Assembly (NCBI GenBank): GCA_937894065.1
Contig: CALCST010000018.1
Coordinates: 40,365 to 104,364 of the forward strand
DNA from: an uncultured Parabacteroides sp.
GTDB taxonomy: Bacteria > Bacteroidota > Bacteroidia > Bacteroidales > Tannerellaceae
Length of the DNA: 64,000 nucleotides
Direction of reading: 5' to 3'
Numbering within the stretch: position 1 is the stretch's first letter; each line of letters begins with the position of its first letter. The position numbers were made by a program, and so were the translations under genes. The notes below the pieces were generated by a model. It was given only the letters and a program-made list of their open reading frames with translations, ran no database searches and was not told where the DNA came from. Of the stretch, positions 16,583 through 26,163 are shown piece after piece.

Positions 16583-18370
16583 ATGGCACAAAAAGAGAAT
16601 CTCTTTTATCGTTTCCTCTTGTGGCGTGAAAAGAAAATACAAGAGAAACATTTCATCTTGATAATAAGTTTCCTTGTCGGTCTTTGTACAGCAACTGCAG
16701 CTATTATCCTGAAGAATCTCATTCATCTGATACAGCATTTGCTGTCGGGAAATTTTGCGGCAGACGAAGTCAACTATCTGTATCTGTTATATCCGGTTGT
16801 CGGAATTCTTCTTGCCGGTCTTTTTGTAAAATATATTGTCCGTGATGACATAAGTCACGGAGTTACCAAAATATTATACGCTATTTCACAGCGTAAAAGC
16901 CGGATAAAGCCTCACAACGTATGGAGCTCTATCGTGGCAAGTTCCGTAACAATCGGTTTTGGTGGTTCAGTAGGAGCCGAGGCGCCTATAGTCCTTACCG
17001 GTGCAGCCATTGGTTCAAACCTTGGCCGCCTGTTCAAAATGGAACAGAAAACTCTTATGCTACTTGTTGGGTGTGGTGCAGCCGGAGCCATAGCCGGAAT
17101 CTTCAAGGCGCCGATTGCCGGCCTTGTGTTCGTTGTGGAAGTTCTGATGCTCGATTTGACAATGACATCAGTGTTGCCACTGCTTATCACTTCTGTAACA
17201 GCTGCAACAGTTTCATACATCTTCACCGGAACAGAAGCTATGTTCAGTTTCTCGCAGACTGAAGAATTTGCTATCGAACGCATTCCTTATGTAATAATGC
17301 TGGGAATATTCTGCGGACTAGTTTCTCTTTATTTCACCCGTGTAATGAACAAGGTAGAAGGAATGTATCGTTCACTGGGCACATACTGGAAGAAATTCCT
17401 CCTTGGAGGTGTTATGCTGAGTGTTCTGATATTTATATTCCCACCGTTATATGGTGAAGGATACGACACAATAACCTCGCTGCTCAACGGCCAGTTTGTG
17501 GATTTGATGGACAACAGTATGTTCTATAATCTCAACGAAACATATTGGGGAATCGTCATCTTCCTTGTCCTCATATTGCTTACTAAAGTGTTTGCATCAA
17601 GTGCTACAAATGCCGGTGGCGGTTGCGGTGGTATTTTCGCACCAAGTTTGTATCTGGGATGTATCGCAGGATTCGTCTTTGCCCACGTTTCCAACTATTT
17701 CCCATTCACCACATACGTGTCCGAAAAGAACTTTGCCCTTTTGGGCATGGCAGGAGTGATGTCCGGAGTAATGCATGCGCCGCTTACTGGGGTTTTCCTT
17801 ATTGCTGAACTTACCGGAGGCTTCGACCTGTTTCTGCCGTTGATGATAGTATCAATAGGTTCATATATCACAATCAAGATATTTGAACCTCATAGTATCT
17901 ATTCAATGCGTCTTGCGCAGAAAGGAGAGTTGCTGACGCATCATAAGGACCGTGCCGTGCTTACGTTGCTCAGCATGGACAGTGTTATTGAGAAGGATTT
18001 CCTTCCTGTCGAGCCGGATATGACGCTTGGTGATATGGTTAAGGTAATAGCCAAGAGTAGTCGAAATACATTCCCGGTAGTAGACTCAAAAGGACTGCTT
18101 CTGGGTATTGTATTATTGGATAACATCAGAAACATAATGTTCCGTCCGGAACTTTACAACCGTTTCAAGGTTTCCAAATTCATGGTATCAGCTCCGGCAA
18201 GGATTTATCTGAGCATGCCGATGGACCAGATAATGAAAATATTTGACGACACGAAAGCTTGGAACCTTCCCGTAGTTGACGAAAGCGGCCGTTATATAGG
18301 ATTTATGTCGAAGTCCAAAATATTCAATTCTTACAGAGAAGTTCTTGTTGATAATTTCTCCGGTGATTGA
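16583..18370 (+). CDS. ClC-type chloride channel/transporter with CBS domains
   Basis: Integral membrane protein of 595 residues. An in-frame ATG seven codons earlier is possible, but MAQKENLFYRFLLW is the more usual start. About ten to twelve hydrophobic helices cover residues 30-430. ClC signatures are visible. GGSVGAEAPIVLTGAAIG corresponds to the GREGP filter and keeps the gating Glu. GGGCGGIFAPSLYLGC corresponds to GGIFAP. GVMSGVMHAPLTGVFLIAELTGG matches a later helix. The C-terminal part (about 450-595) contains two CBS motifs, each with PVVD followed by a G(L/R)xxG segment, likely nucleotide-responsive. Bacterial relatives are Cl-/H+ exchangers or fluoride/chloride channels. It lies 36 bases after the transferase stop and 45 before fmt. 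Confidence 0.92.
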   Translation: MAQKENLFYRFLLWREKKIQEKHFILIISFLVGLCTATAAIILKNLIHLIQHLLSGNFAADEVNYLYLLYPVVGILLAGLFVKYIVRDDISHGVTKILYAISQRKSRIKPHNVWSSIVASSVTIGFGGSVGAEAPIVLTGAAIGSNLGRLFKMEQKTLMLLVGCGAAGAIAGIFKAPIAGLVFVVEVLMLDLTMTSVLPLLITSVTAATVSYIFTGTEAMFSFSQTEEFAIERIPYVIMLGIFCGLVSLYFTRVMNKVEGMYRSLGTYWKKFLLGGVMLSVLIFIFPPLYGEGYDTITSLLNGQFVDLMDNSMFYNLNETYWGIVIFLVLILLTKVFASSATNAGGGCGGIFAPSLYLGCIAGFVFAHVSNYFPFTTYVSEKNFALLGMAGVMSGVMHAPLTGVFLIAELTGGFDLFLPLMIVSIGSYITIKIFEPHSIYSMRLAQKGELLTHHKDRAVLTLLSMDSVIEKDFLPVEPDMTLGDMVKVIAKSSRNTFPVVDSKGLLLGIVLLDNIRNIMFRPELYNRFKVSKFMVSAPARIYLSMPMDQIMKIFDDTKAWNLPVVDESGRYIGFMSKSKIFNSYREVLVDNFSGD

Positions 18371-18415
18371 TATATTCCGGAAAAGATATTTACGAATAAT
18401 AAAAACACATATAAT

Positions 18416-19390
18416 ATGAAGAAAGAAGATTTGAGAATAGTATATATGGGAACTCCCGATTTTGCGGTTGAAAGCTTGAAAGCCCTGGTCGAAGGAGGAT
18501 ATAATATAGTTGGAGTAATTACAATGCCGGACAAGCCAATGGGACGCCACGGAAGCGTGCTTCAGTCGAGTGCCGTAAAACAGTATGCCGAATCAGTCGG
18601 ATTGCCAGTTCTTCAGCCGGAAAAATTGAAAGACGAGAATTTCCTTGCCGAACTGAGAGCATTGAATGCCGATTTGCAGATTGTCGTAGCCTTCAGAATG
18701 TTGCCCGAAGTTGTATGGAATATGCCTCGCCTCGGAACTTTCAATCTCCATGCCTCACTTCTTCCACAATATCGTGGAGCTGCTCCGATTAACTGGGCAG
18801 TCATCAATGGCGACACTGAAACCGGAGTGACAACATTCTTCCTTTCGCACGAAATTGATACAGGAAAAATCATTGCGCAGAAGAAACTGGCTATTGCGGA
18901 TACTGATAATGTCGGTATTGTTCACGATGCATTGATGCAGATGGGAGCCGGTCTTGTTGTTGAAACAGTAGATTCAATTCTTGCTGGAAATGTAGATGCT
19001 GTTCCTCAGGAAGAGTTCTACAAAGACCCTTCGGAATTACGTCCTGCACCGAAAATTTTCAAAGATACTTGCCATATCGACTGGAGTAAACCGATGAAGC
19101 AGATATATGACTTTATCAGAGGTCTTTCTCCATATCCTGCAGCTTGGACTGAACTCGTTTCACCGGAAGACAAGAAACTTGTTCTGAAAGTTTACGAAAC
19201 TGAAAAACGTGAAGCCTCACATTCTTATCCTTGCGGTAAGATTTTCACAGACGGCAAGAGCTATGTAGATGTTTCCGTCAATGGTGGATACATCCGTTTG
19301 AAATCATTGCAGCTAGCCGGGAAAAAAAGAATGTCTGTTTCGGATTTCCTTAACGGATTTAAGCAGATTGGAGAATATACTGTAGAATAA
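18416..19390 (+). CDS. fmt: Methionyl-tRNA formyltransferase
   Basis: Formylates initiator Met-tRNA using 10-formyl-tetrahydrofolate, in the cytosol, 324 residues. The N-terminal catalytic domain shows IVYMGTPDFAVESLKAL (residues 8-24), the active-site region FNLHASLLPQYRGAAPINWAVINGD with the Asn-His pair, and TGVTTFFLSHEIDTGKII. The C-terminal OB-like tRNA-binding domain starts near residue 210 (ICHIDWSKP-like DTCHIDWSKPMKQIYDFIRGLSPYPAAW). It is the last gene of the sua5 cluster and is followed by a strong terminator. Confidence 0.96.
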   Translation: MKKEDLRIVYMGTPDFAVESLKALVEGGYNIVGVITMPDKPMGRHGSVLQSSAVKQYAESVGLPVLQPEKLKDENFLAELRALNADLQIVVAFRMLPEVVWNMPRLGTFNLHASLLPQYRGAAPINWAVINGDTETGVTTFFLSHEIDTGKIIAQKKLAIADTDNVGIVHDALMQMGAGLVVETVDSILAGNVDAVPQEEFYKDPSELRPAPKIFKDTCHIDWSKPMKQIYDFIRGLSPYPAAWTELVSPEDKKLVLKVYETEKREASHSYPCGKIFTDGKSYVDVSVNGGYIRLKSLQLAGKKRMSVSDFLNGFKQIGEYTVE

Positions 19391-19423
19391 AATTAGAGCA
19401 GATAATTATCCAAATTAATGTCA

Positions 19424-19475
19424 AATCCCGAAAGACTCCTTTGCCAAATAAAAAGGAATCTTTCGGGATTTTTTA
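19424..19475 (+). terminator. Terminator of fmt
   Basis: AATCCCGAAAGACTCCTTT pairs with AAAGGAATCTTTCGGGATT (one mismatch) and is followed by six T. It lies about 33 bases after the stop. Confidence 0.9.
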
Positions 19476-19659
19476 TAGATATTTCCTATAAATCGTACAT
19501 TTTTTTCGATGCTTTATTCTTGAAAAAACTATCCGAAAGTAATTTAAATTTGTTCCGAAAGAAAACCAATTTGGATTCGGAAGAAATTAAACTTCCTTCC
19601 GAATGTATTTTCACTTCTATTTAATATTGATTTTGTCAAAATATATAAGCGCTCATTTA

Positions 19660-19760
19660 TTAATTTCTAAATACATCTAGTCCTAGTAAAATATAAATAC
19701 GGACCCGTGAATAAATATATACGGCCCGGCAAAGGTTTGGGTCTATATATATTTCAGACT
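19660..19760. repeat. Dispersed AT-rich CGGACC/TATATATTTC repeat, copy 2
   Basis: The block reads AATACATCTAGTCCTAG, then ATACGGACCC, ATATATACGGCCCGG, then GGTCTATATATATTTC. It shares ACATCTA, TATATACGG and TATATATTT elements with the blocks near 6635 and 38210. It lies in the 611-base gap between fmt and efflux operon 2. The remaining gap holds the fmt terminator, AT-rich sequence without a recognisable gene, and the operon 2 control region. Confidence 0.55.
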
Positions 19761-19931
19761 AAACACAACAATATTTATAGTATTGATTTTATGAATGTTA
19801 TATAATAATCAGATTGTTAACCTTAAAATATTTCAAACATTATTTTCATATTAGATATATTTCAACAGAAATATAATCATAACATCTGTTCTTCCCTCTA
19901 ATAACATTCTAATCCCTCCTAAACCAAATCT

Positions 19932-19944
19932 AACGATAATCGTT
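19932..19944. promoter_or_regulatory. Palindrome upstream of efflux operon 2 (candidate operator)
   Basis: AACGATAATCGTT is a perfect 6-1-6 inverted repeat centred about 30 bases upstream of a TATTTTTG -7 box. This is the right place for a response regulator or repressor site. The operon encodes its own OmpR-type regulator at 25486. Confidence 0.45.
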
Positions 19945-19967
19945 GCCAGACAGATAAAAGGGTGACA

Positions 19968-19975
19968 TATTTTTG
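19968..19975 (+). promoter_or_regulatory. -7 element of efflux operon 2
   Basis: TATTTTTG fits TAnnTTTG and lies 26 bases before the ATG at 20002. No TTTG is found at the standard spacing, as expected for a promoter that needs an activator. Confidence 0.5.
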
Positions 19976-20001
19976 CTGCAAAATAATCAAATGGTGAAGA
20001 A

Positions 20002-21264
20002 ATGAGGAGAATGATTTGTTTTGCATTAGTGATTTGTTGCCCTTTGTTGCAGGCTCAAAACGATAACTGTGTGGAGATGAGCATTGCTGAAGCTGAGAAT
20101 ATTTTTATGATGAATAATTTTCAGTTGCTTTCTGAGCACTATGAAATAGACAAGGCTGATGCTGCCGTTGTGCAATCGAAATTGTTTGATAATCCTGTGG
20201 TGTCGTTTGAACAGAATGTTTACAACAGATTGAATGGGAAATATTTTGATTTTGGGTCTAAAGGGCAGTCGGCGGTTGAGATTGAACAGTTGATATATAT
20301 TGCAGGCCAAAGAAGTAATAAAATTAAATTGGAAAAATATAACAGGAAAAGGAATGAATATTTGTTTGAGGAGTCTGTCCGGGTACTAAAAAATGAATTA
20401 AAACTGAAATTTGTTTCGCTATATTACAGACTCAAGGAAATTGATATTTATGATTCAGAAATAAAGTCGTTGCAAAATTTACTGACAAGAATAAAGCAGG
20501 AGGAAGAGAAAGGTAATATTTCATTATTGGAAAGAACGAGGATTGAGGCTTATTTGCTGTCGTTGGAAAGTGAAAGAAATGATGTAGCGAATGATATTGT
20601 CTCTCTTCGTGGAAATGTGAAGCTGCTGATGGGCGGTAAATGTGCTAGTGATATTAGTCCGGTAATAAATGAAAGTTTATTGAATGATTTTAATATAGGA
20701 AGTGTTCCATATTTGGAATTGGAGGAATTTGTTATGGAACGTCCTGATATGAAATTGGCTAAAGTTAATATTCAATCTGCTGAAACAGAGATTAAGCTTC
20801 AACGTTCATTGTCGTTTCCGGAAGTTAGGGTTAAAGGGATTTATGATAAGGCGGGAAATTTCATCAATGATTATTTTGCAGTTGGAATAAATCTTACATT
20901 GCCGGTATTTAACAGAAACCAGGGAAATATCAGAATTGCGAAACACGGTTTGGTTCAGAACAAGATAATGGAAGAGCATTCGTATATGAATGCTATGAAT
21001 GAATTGAGTAATTCATATAAAAGGCTGGAAAATGCTGTGGATTTATATGATAAGACGGATAAGGAGATTGAACTCAATATGGAGAAGCTGACAAAAGGAT
21101 TAAATGAGAGTTTGATTGCTAAGAATATTAGCATTATTGAATTCATTGATTTCTATGAAGCATATAAGAATACTAGCCTGAATACTTACAAAATACGAAA
21201 GGATGTTTTTATGGCTATGGAAGATATAAATTATATTACTAATCATAATGTTTTCAGATATTAA
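20002..21264 (+). CDS. TolC family outer-membrane channel of efflux operon 2
   Basis: Outer-membrane channel component of 420 residues with a cleavable signal peptide (MRRMICFALVICCPLLQA-QN). Two repeats of long amphipathic helices are visible, for example about residues 110-180 and 305-395. A strand region near NPVVSFEQNVYNRLNGKYFDFG and a second strand region near FAVGINLTLPVFNRNQGNIR follow the CusC/CzcC arrangement. Here the channel gene comes first, unlike operon 1 where it comes last. The next gene starts just after its stop. It would form the outer gate of a tripartite metal exporter. Confidence 0.9.
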   Translation: MRRMICFALVICCPLLQAQNDNCVEMSIAEAENIFMMNNFQLLSEHYEIDKADAAVVQSKLFDNPVVSFEQNVYNRLNGKYFDFGSKGQSAVEIEQLIYIAGQRSNKIKLEKYNRKRNEYLFEESVRVLKNELKLKFVSLYYRLKEIDIYDSEIKSLQNLLTRIKQEEEKGNISLLERTRIEAYLLSLESERNDVANDIVSLRGNVKLLMGGKCASDISPVINESLLNDFNIGSVPYLELEEFVMERPDMKLAKVNIQSAETEIKLQRSLSFPEVRVKGIYDKAGNFINDYFAVGINLTLPVFNRNQGNIRIAKHGLVQNKIMEEHSYMNAMNELSNSYKRLENAVDLYDKTDKEIELNMEKLTKGLNESLIAKNISIIEFIDFYEAYKNTSLNTYKIRKDVFMAMEDINYITNHNVFRY

Positions 21265-21265
21265 T

Positions 21266-22345
21266 ATGAAGAAGTTTTGTTTATTAATGACCAGTGTTAT
21301 AGCAAATTTACTGTTTATGGCTTGTAGCCGTAACGATAATAAAACCAATGATATATATACGAACAAGCCAAATGAAGCTTTGCATTTGGATACAGTAAGA
21401 AATATTCCTCTGAAAAGGGAAATTCTTTTGAACGGCAAGGTTGATTTTGATATGGAAAATATGACTCCAGTGTTTCCTATGATCAGTGGAATAGTAAAGG
21501 AGGTTTATGGCGAAACGGGCGATTATATTGGAAAAGGAGAGAGGCTTGCTCTGATTGAAAGTGAGGATATTGCTTCGATTGTAAAGGAAATGAAAACGGC
21601 GGAACATAAATTGAAACTTGCTGAAAGGAATTATAAAGCTGCTGAAGATATGCTGCGTGGTGGCTTGTCGTCCGAAAGAGAGGTTTTGAATTATAGACAG
21701 GAGTTGACTGAAGCTGAAGAGGAATTGAATCGTCTGAATAAATTGAAAGCTATTTATCCGATTGATGAAAATGGATTGTATATACTATGCTCTCCTGTTT
21801 CAGGATTTATTACGGAAAGGAATATAAACAGGAATTATCTGATTCGTCCGGACAGTGACAAGGAGTTGTTTACGATTGCCGGATTGGACGAGGTGTGGAT
21901 AATTGCCGATGTTTATGAGAGAGACATTAATAAAATAAGGGAAAAGCAGAGTGTGAGGATAACGACTCTTGCTTATCCGGAAATTGAATTCAAAGGAGAG
22001 ATTGATAAGGTGTATCATATATTGAATAGTGAGAGCAAGACAATGAATGTCCGGATTAAATTGAGTAATAAGGATTATTTGTTGAAGCCGGGAATGTTTG
22101 CGAATGTATATGTATGCAGGGATAATGAAAGTCATTTGTTTCCGACTGTTCCATATAATGCAGTAATATTTGAAAATGGCAGGCAATATGTGGTCATAAA
22201 AGATAATGAAGGCAAACTTTCGAAGAAAGAAGTGAAGGTTTACAAACAGGATAATGAGTACTGCTATATTGAAGACGGGCTGAAGGCAGGAGATGTGATT
22301 GTTGGTAAAAATGCATTGTTGGTTTATTCAAGTTTGGAGAAATGA
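21266..22345 (+). CDS. HME-RND efflux periplasmic adaptor (CzcB family), lipoprotein
   Basis: Membrane fusion protein of 359 residues. MKKFCLLM is chosen over an ATG six codons upstream because it gives a normal lipoprotein signal with lipobox FMAC (Cys20). After a short Asn-rich linker comes a barrel-sandwich domain (GIVKEVYGETGDYIGKGERLALIES). A coiled-coil hairpin spans about residues 110-165, followed by the second lipoyl half (LCSPVSGFITERNI), then the beta-barrel and membrane-proximal domains. Unlike the adaptor of operon 1 it has no His-rich extension, arguing for a different metal or affinity. Its stop overlaps the pump start by four bases. Confidence 0.9.
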   Translation: MKKFCLLMTSVIANLLFMACSRNDNKTNDIYTNKPNEALHLDTVRNIPLKREILLNGKVDFDMENMTPVFPMISGIVKEVYGETGDYIGKGERLALIESEDIASIVKEMKTAEHKLKLAERNYKAAEDMLRGGLSSEREVLNYRQELTEAEEELNRLNKLKAIYPIDENGLYILCSPVSGFITERNINRNYLIRPDSDKELFTIAGLDEVWIIADVYERDINKIREKQSVRITTLAYPEIEFKGEIDKVYHILNSESKTMNVRIKLSNKDYLLKPGMFANVYVCRDNESHLFPTVPYNAVIFENGRQYVVIKDNEGKLSKKEVKVYKQDNEYCYIEDGLKAGDVIVGKNALLVYSSLEK

Positions 22346-25300
22346 TTGATAATATTATAACATTTTCGCTGAAGAACAAATTCTTTGTTTTTTTCTGTAC
22401 GTTGCTGGCTGTTATTGTCGGAATTATATGTTACAAAAATACACCGGTAGATGCTTTTCCTGATGTGACAAATACTAAGGTTACGGTAATCACACAATGG
22501 CCGGGACGAAGTGCTGAAGAGGTTGAGAAATTCATTACTATTCCAATTGAAATAGCAATGAATTCGGTTCAGAAGAAAACGGATATCAGAAGTACAACTC
22601 TTTTCGGTCTGTCGGTTATAAATATAATGTTTGAGGATGATGTCGATGATTTCTTTGCACGTCAGCAAGTGTTCAATCTTTTGAATGATGCAGATTTGCC
22701 GGATGGCGTTTCCCCAGAAGTTCAGCCGCTGTATGGACCGACGGGCGAGATTTTCAGATATACGCTCAGAAGCAACAACCACACGGTGCGCGAGCTGAAA
22801 ACTCTTCAGGATTGGGTGATTGACCGTCGATTACGTGCTGTTTCTGGAGTGGCGGATATTGTGAGCTTCGGTGGCGAGGTGAAAACATTTGAAATCAGCG
22901 TCAATCCTAATCAGTTGATGAGCTATGGAGTTACAACTCTGGAGCTTTATGATGCCGTGTCGAAAAGTAATCTTAATGTGGGCGGTGATGTGATTACGAA
23001 AAGTTCTCAAGCATATGTGGTGCGTGGTATTGGTCTTATCAACAATGTAAAGGAGATTGAGAATATTGTGGTTAAGAATATAAATGGCACGCCGATTCTG
23101 GTTAAGCATTTGGCGACGGTGAGCGAATCGGCGTTGCCACGACTTGGACAGGTGGGCAGAATGGATGAGAATGATGTGGTTGAAGGTATTGTGATTATGC
23201 GAAAAGGAGAGAATCCTGAGAGCGTAATCAATTCGTTGAAAGAGACAATCAGTGAGATAGAGAAAGTGCTGCCGGAAGGTGTTGAAATCGTGCCTTTTTA
23301 TGACAGAGAAGATTTAGTGAAACTGGCAATAAACACTGTATCGAAGAATCTTGCCGAAGGTATCATATTTGTGGTGTTTATTATTCTGATTTTTATGGCA
23401 GACTGGAGAACAACGGTTATTGTTTCGGTTGTGATTCCGCTGGCTTTGCTATTTGCCTTTATATGTTTGCGGTTGAAAGGAATGAGCGCAAATCTGTTGT
23501 CGATGGGAGCAATAGACTTCGGTATAATTGTAGATGGAGCCGTAGTGATGGTGGAAGGAATTTTTGTTGTGCTTGACAGAAAAGCTAAAGAGATTGGGAT
23601 GCCGGCGTTCAATGTTATGAGCAAAATGGGATTAATAAGGAAAACAGCGAAAAGGCAGGCGAAATCAATATTCTTCTCGAAACTGATTATCATAACGGCG
23701 TTGATTCCTATATTTTCATTTCAGAAGGTCGAAGGGAAGATGTTCAGTCCTTTGGCTTATACTCTGGGATTTGCCTTGCTTGGCGCATTGGTATTTACTC
23801 TGACGCTGATTCCGGTTCTTTCGTCATTGCTGCTGAGAAAGAATGTTAAGGAAAAGCATAATCCGTTTTTAGAATTTGTAAATAAGGCTGCGTCTGAAAT
23901 TTTCACAACGTGTCATAGAGCTAAAAGGAGGACTGTTGTTTTAGCAACGATTGTAGCTGCATCCGGGCTTTGGTGTTTTTCTTTTCTGGGAACAGAGTTT
24001 TTGCCGCAGCTGAATGAAGGCTCAATTTATATCCGTGCAACTTTGCCACAAAGTATTTCTCTCCAGGAATCTGTAAAACTTGCCGACGAAATGAGACATA
24101 AGCTGTCGGAATATCCTGAAGTCAGGAAAGTTCTTTCGCAAACAGGACGACCGAATGACGGAACGGATGCAACAGGATTCTATAACGTAGAATTCCACGT
24201 TGATATTTATCCGGAAAAAGAATGGGAAAGCAAGATTACAAAGCATCAGCTGATAGAAAAGATGCAGGAAGATCTGGAAACTTATCCCGGTGTTGATTTC
24301 AATTTCTCTCAGCCGATAACGGACAATGTTGAAGAAGCTGCCAGCGGTGTGAAAGGTTCAATTGCAGTTAAAGTGTTCGGAAAAGATTTGTATGAGTCGG
24401 AAAAGAAAGCAGTTGAAGTTTACAATGTGCTGAAGACGGTCGAAGGCATCGAAGATTTGGGTGTGATCAGAAATATTGGCCAGCCTGAATTAAGAATAGA
24501 ATTGAATGAGTCTAATCTTGCAAGATATGGTGTCGCCAAAGAAGATGTGCAATCTATCATTGAAATGGCGATAGGCGGGAAAAGCGCATCGCTATTGTAT
24601 GAAGATGAAAGGAAATTCAATATTATGGTGCGATATGCAGAGGATTTCAGGAAAAGTGAGAATGAAATATCCAAGATTCTTGTCCCGGCAAAGGATGGCT
24701 CAATGATTCCTATAAAGGAACTTGCCGATATTACGATGATAACCGGACCGCTGATTATTTACAGAGATAACCATAACAGATTCTGCGCGGTGAAGTTTTC
24801 TGTACGTGGACGAGATATGGGAAGCGCGGTGAAAGAAGCGCAGGAGAAGGTGCAGGAATCTGTAGATTTGCCGGAAGGATATACTCTGAAATGGACTGGT
24901 GATTTTGAGAACCAGCAGCGTGCAACAAAAAGGTTGGCTCAGGTTGTTCCCATAAGTATTGCTATTATATTTGTAATATTATTCGTGTTGTTCGGTAATT
25001 CACGAGATGCGGGGCTTGTGTTGCTGAATGTTCCGTATGCTGCCGTTGGTGGAATTATTGCATTGCTGATTACGGGATTCAATTTCTCTATTTCGGCAGG
25101 AATCGGCTTTATTGCATTATTCGGTATTTGTATTCAGAATGGAGTGTTGCTTGTAGCTGATATAAAAACTAATCTGAAATGTGGATTAAATTTGGAAAAT
25201 GCAGTAGTAAGTAGTGTGGGAGAAAGAGTCCGCTCTGTGTTGATGACGGCAATGATGGCTACAATAGGACTGATGCCGGCGGCATTGAGCACCGGAATTG

Positions 25301-25455
25301 GTTCGGAGAGCCAGAGACCGCTGGCTATAGTAATTATCGGTGGTCTGGTCAGTGCTACATTCTTTACGCTGTTTGTCTTTCCGCTGATAGTTGAATATAT
25401 TTATGCTCGAGTATTATTCGACAAACAAGGGAAATTGAAGCAGAGAAAATTATAG
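22342..25455 (+). CDS. Heavy-metal RND efflux pump, CzcA-like
   Basis: Inner-membrane proton antiporter of 1037 residues. The TM4 relay motif reads DFGIIVDGAVVMVEG, with Asp392, Asp398 and Glu405 at the spacing of the three charged relay residues of CzcA. This points to divalent cations such as Co, Zn, Cd or Ni, in contrast to the AIG-type pump at 2161. Other family marks are PVDAFPDVTNTKVTVITQWPG near residue 35 and the second membrane block from about 885, including GFIALFGICIQNGVLLV. A loop after TM4 (about 408-440) is rich in Lys and Arg and somewhat longer than in the first pump. It is coupled to the adaptor gene and followed after 30 bases by the two-component genes. Confidence 0.92.
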   Translation: MIDNIITFSLKNKFFVFFCTLLAVIVGIICYKNTPVDAFPDVTNTKVTVITQWPGRSAEEVEKFITIPIEIAMNSVQKKTDIRSTTLFGLSVINIMFEDDVDDFFARQQVFNLLNDADLPDGVSPEVQPLYGPTGEIFRYTLRSNNHTVRELKTLQDWVIDRRLRAVSGVADIVSFGGEVKTFEISVNPNQLMSYGVTTLELYDAVSKSNLNVGGDVITKSSQAYVVRGIGLINNVKEIENIVVKNINGTPILVKHLATVSESALPRLGQVGRMDENDVVEGIVIMRKGENPESVINSLKETISEIEKVLPEGVEIVPFYDREDLVKLAINTVSKNLAEGIIFVVFIILIFMADWRTTVIVSVVIPLALLFAFICLRLKGMSANLLSMGAIDFGIIVDGAVVMVEGIFVVLDRKAKEIGMPAFNVMSKMGLIRKTAKRQAKSIFFSKLIIITALIPIFSFQKVEGKMFSPLAYTLGFALLGALVFTLTLIPVLSSLLLRKNVKEKHNPFLEFVNKAASEIFTTCHRAKRRTVVLATIVAASGLWCFSFLGTEFLPQLNEGSIYIRATLPQSISLQESVKLADEMRHKLSEYPEVRKVLSQTGRPNDGTDATGFYNVEFHVDIYPEKEWESKITKHQLIEKMQEDLETYPGVDFNFSQPITDNVEEAASGVKGSIAVKVFGKDLYESEKKAVEVYNVLKTVEGIEDLGVIRNIGQPELRIELNESNLARYGVAKEDVQSIIEMAIGGKSASLLYEDERKFNIMVRYAEDFRKSENEISKILVPAKDGSMIPIKELADITMITGPLIIYRDNHNRFCAVKFSVRGRDMGSAVKEAQEKVQESVDLPEGYTLKWTGDFENQQRATKRLAQVVPISIAIIFVILFVLFGNSRDAGLVLLNVPYAAVGGIIALLITGFNFSISAGIGFIALFGICIQNGVLLVADIKTNLKCGLNLENAVVSSVGERVRSVLMTAMMATIGLMPAALSTGIGSESQRPLAIVIIGGLVSATFFTLFVFPLIVEYIYARVLFDKQGKLKQRKL

Positions 25456-25485
25456 TATTTGTAAATTTGAGGAAAGATTATATAT

Positions 25486-26163
25486 ATGTGTAAAATATTG
25501 ATTGTTGAAGATGAAGTAAATATTGCCTCATTTATCAAACGTGGTTTGCAAGAATGTGGATATGAAGTTTCTGCAGCATATGATGGGGAAGAAGCATGGC
25601 AACTTATCAAGCAGGAAAGATATGATTTGTTTATGCTCGACATAATAATGCCTAAAATAGACGGATTACAATTGTGCAAGATGATTCGCCAGAATTTGGG
25701 CTATTCTATTCCTATATTGATGGTCACAGCTTTGGGCACGACGGATGATATTGTCAGCGGACTGGATGTCGGAGCGGACGACTATATCAGCAAGCCTTTC
25801 AGTTTTGCGGAGCTTCAGGCTAGGATTAGGGCTTTGCTCAGAAGGAGAGAAGGAGCGAAAGTAAATCAAGTTCTTCAGTGCGGAGATTTGACATTGGATC
25901 AGGTTTCAAGAAGAGCAACAAGAAATGGGGAAACTATAGATTTGACAGTGAAAGAATACAGACTTCTTGAGTATTTCATGAACAATCAGGGAATTGCACT
26001 CAGCCGTTTACAGTTGCTTAGAGAAGTATGGGACAAGAATTTTGACACAAACACTAATATTGTAGATGTTTATGTGAATTATTTGCGAGCTAAAATCGAC
26101 AAGAATCATGACAGGAAGTTGATTCGGACAGTTGTAGGACTTGGTTATATGATGGAAGGATGA
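25486..26163 (+). CDS. OmpR/PhoB-type response regulator
   Basis: Cytosolic DNA-binding regulator of 225 residues. The receiver domain has the acidic pair in VEDE (8-10), the phospho-acceptor Asp52 in LFMLDIIMPK, a Thr in LMVTALG and the conserved Lys of SKPF near 102. The winged-helix output domain (about 130-225) ends RTVVGLGYMMEG, as in CopR/CusR/PhoB relatives. It lies in the efflux operon and overlaps the kinase gene by four bases, so metal-dependent autoregulation of the operon is a reasonable inference. The palindrome at 19932-19944 is a possible target. Confidence 0.93.
   Translation: MCKILIVEDEVNIASFIKRGLQECGYEVSAAYDGEEAWQLIKQERYDLFMLDIIMPKIDGLQLCKMIRQNLGYSIPILMVTALGTTDDIVSGLDVGADDYISKPFSFAELQARIRALLRRREGAKVNQVLQCGDLTLDQVSRRATRNGETIDLTVKEYRLLEYFMNNQGIALSRLQLLREVWDKNFDTNTNIVDVYVNYLRAKIDKNHDRKLIRTVVGLGYMMEG

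Noticed and set aside
19418..19624. 68-codon plus-strand ORF after fmt
   Set aside because: It runs through the fmt terminator stem and T tract, and its composition is that of AT-rich non-coding sequence.
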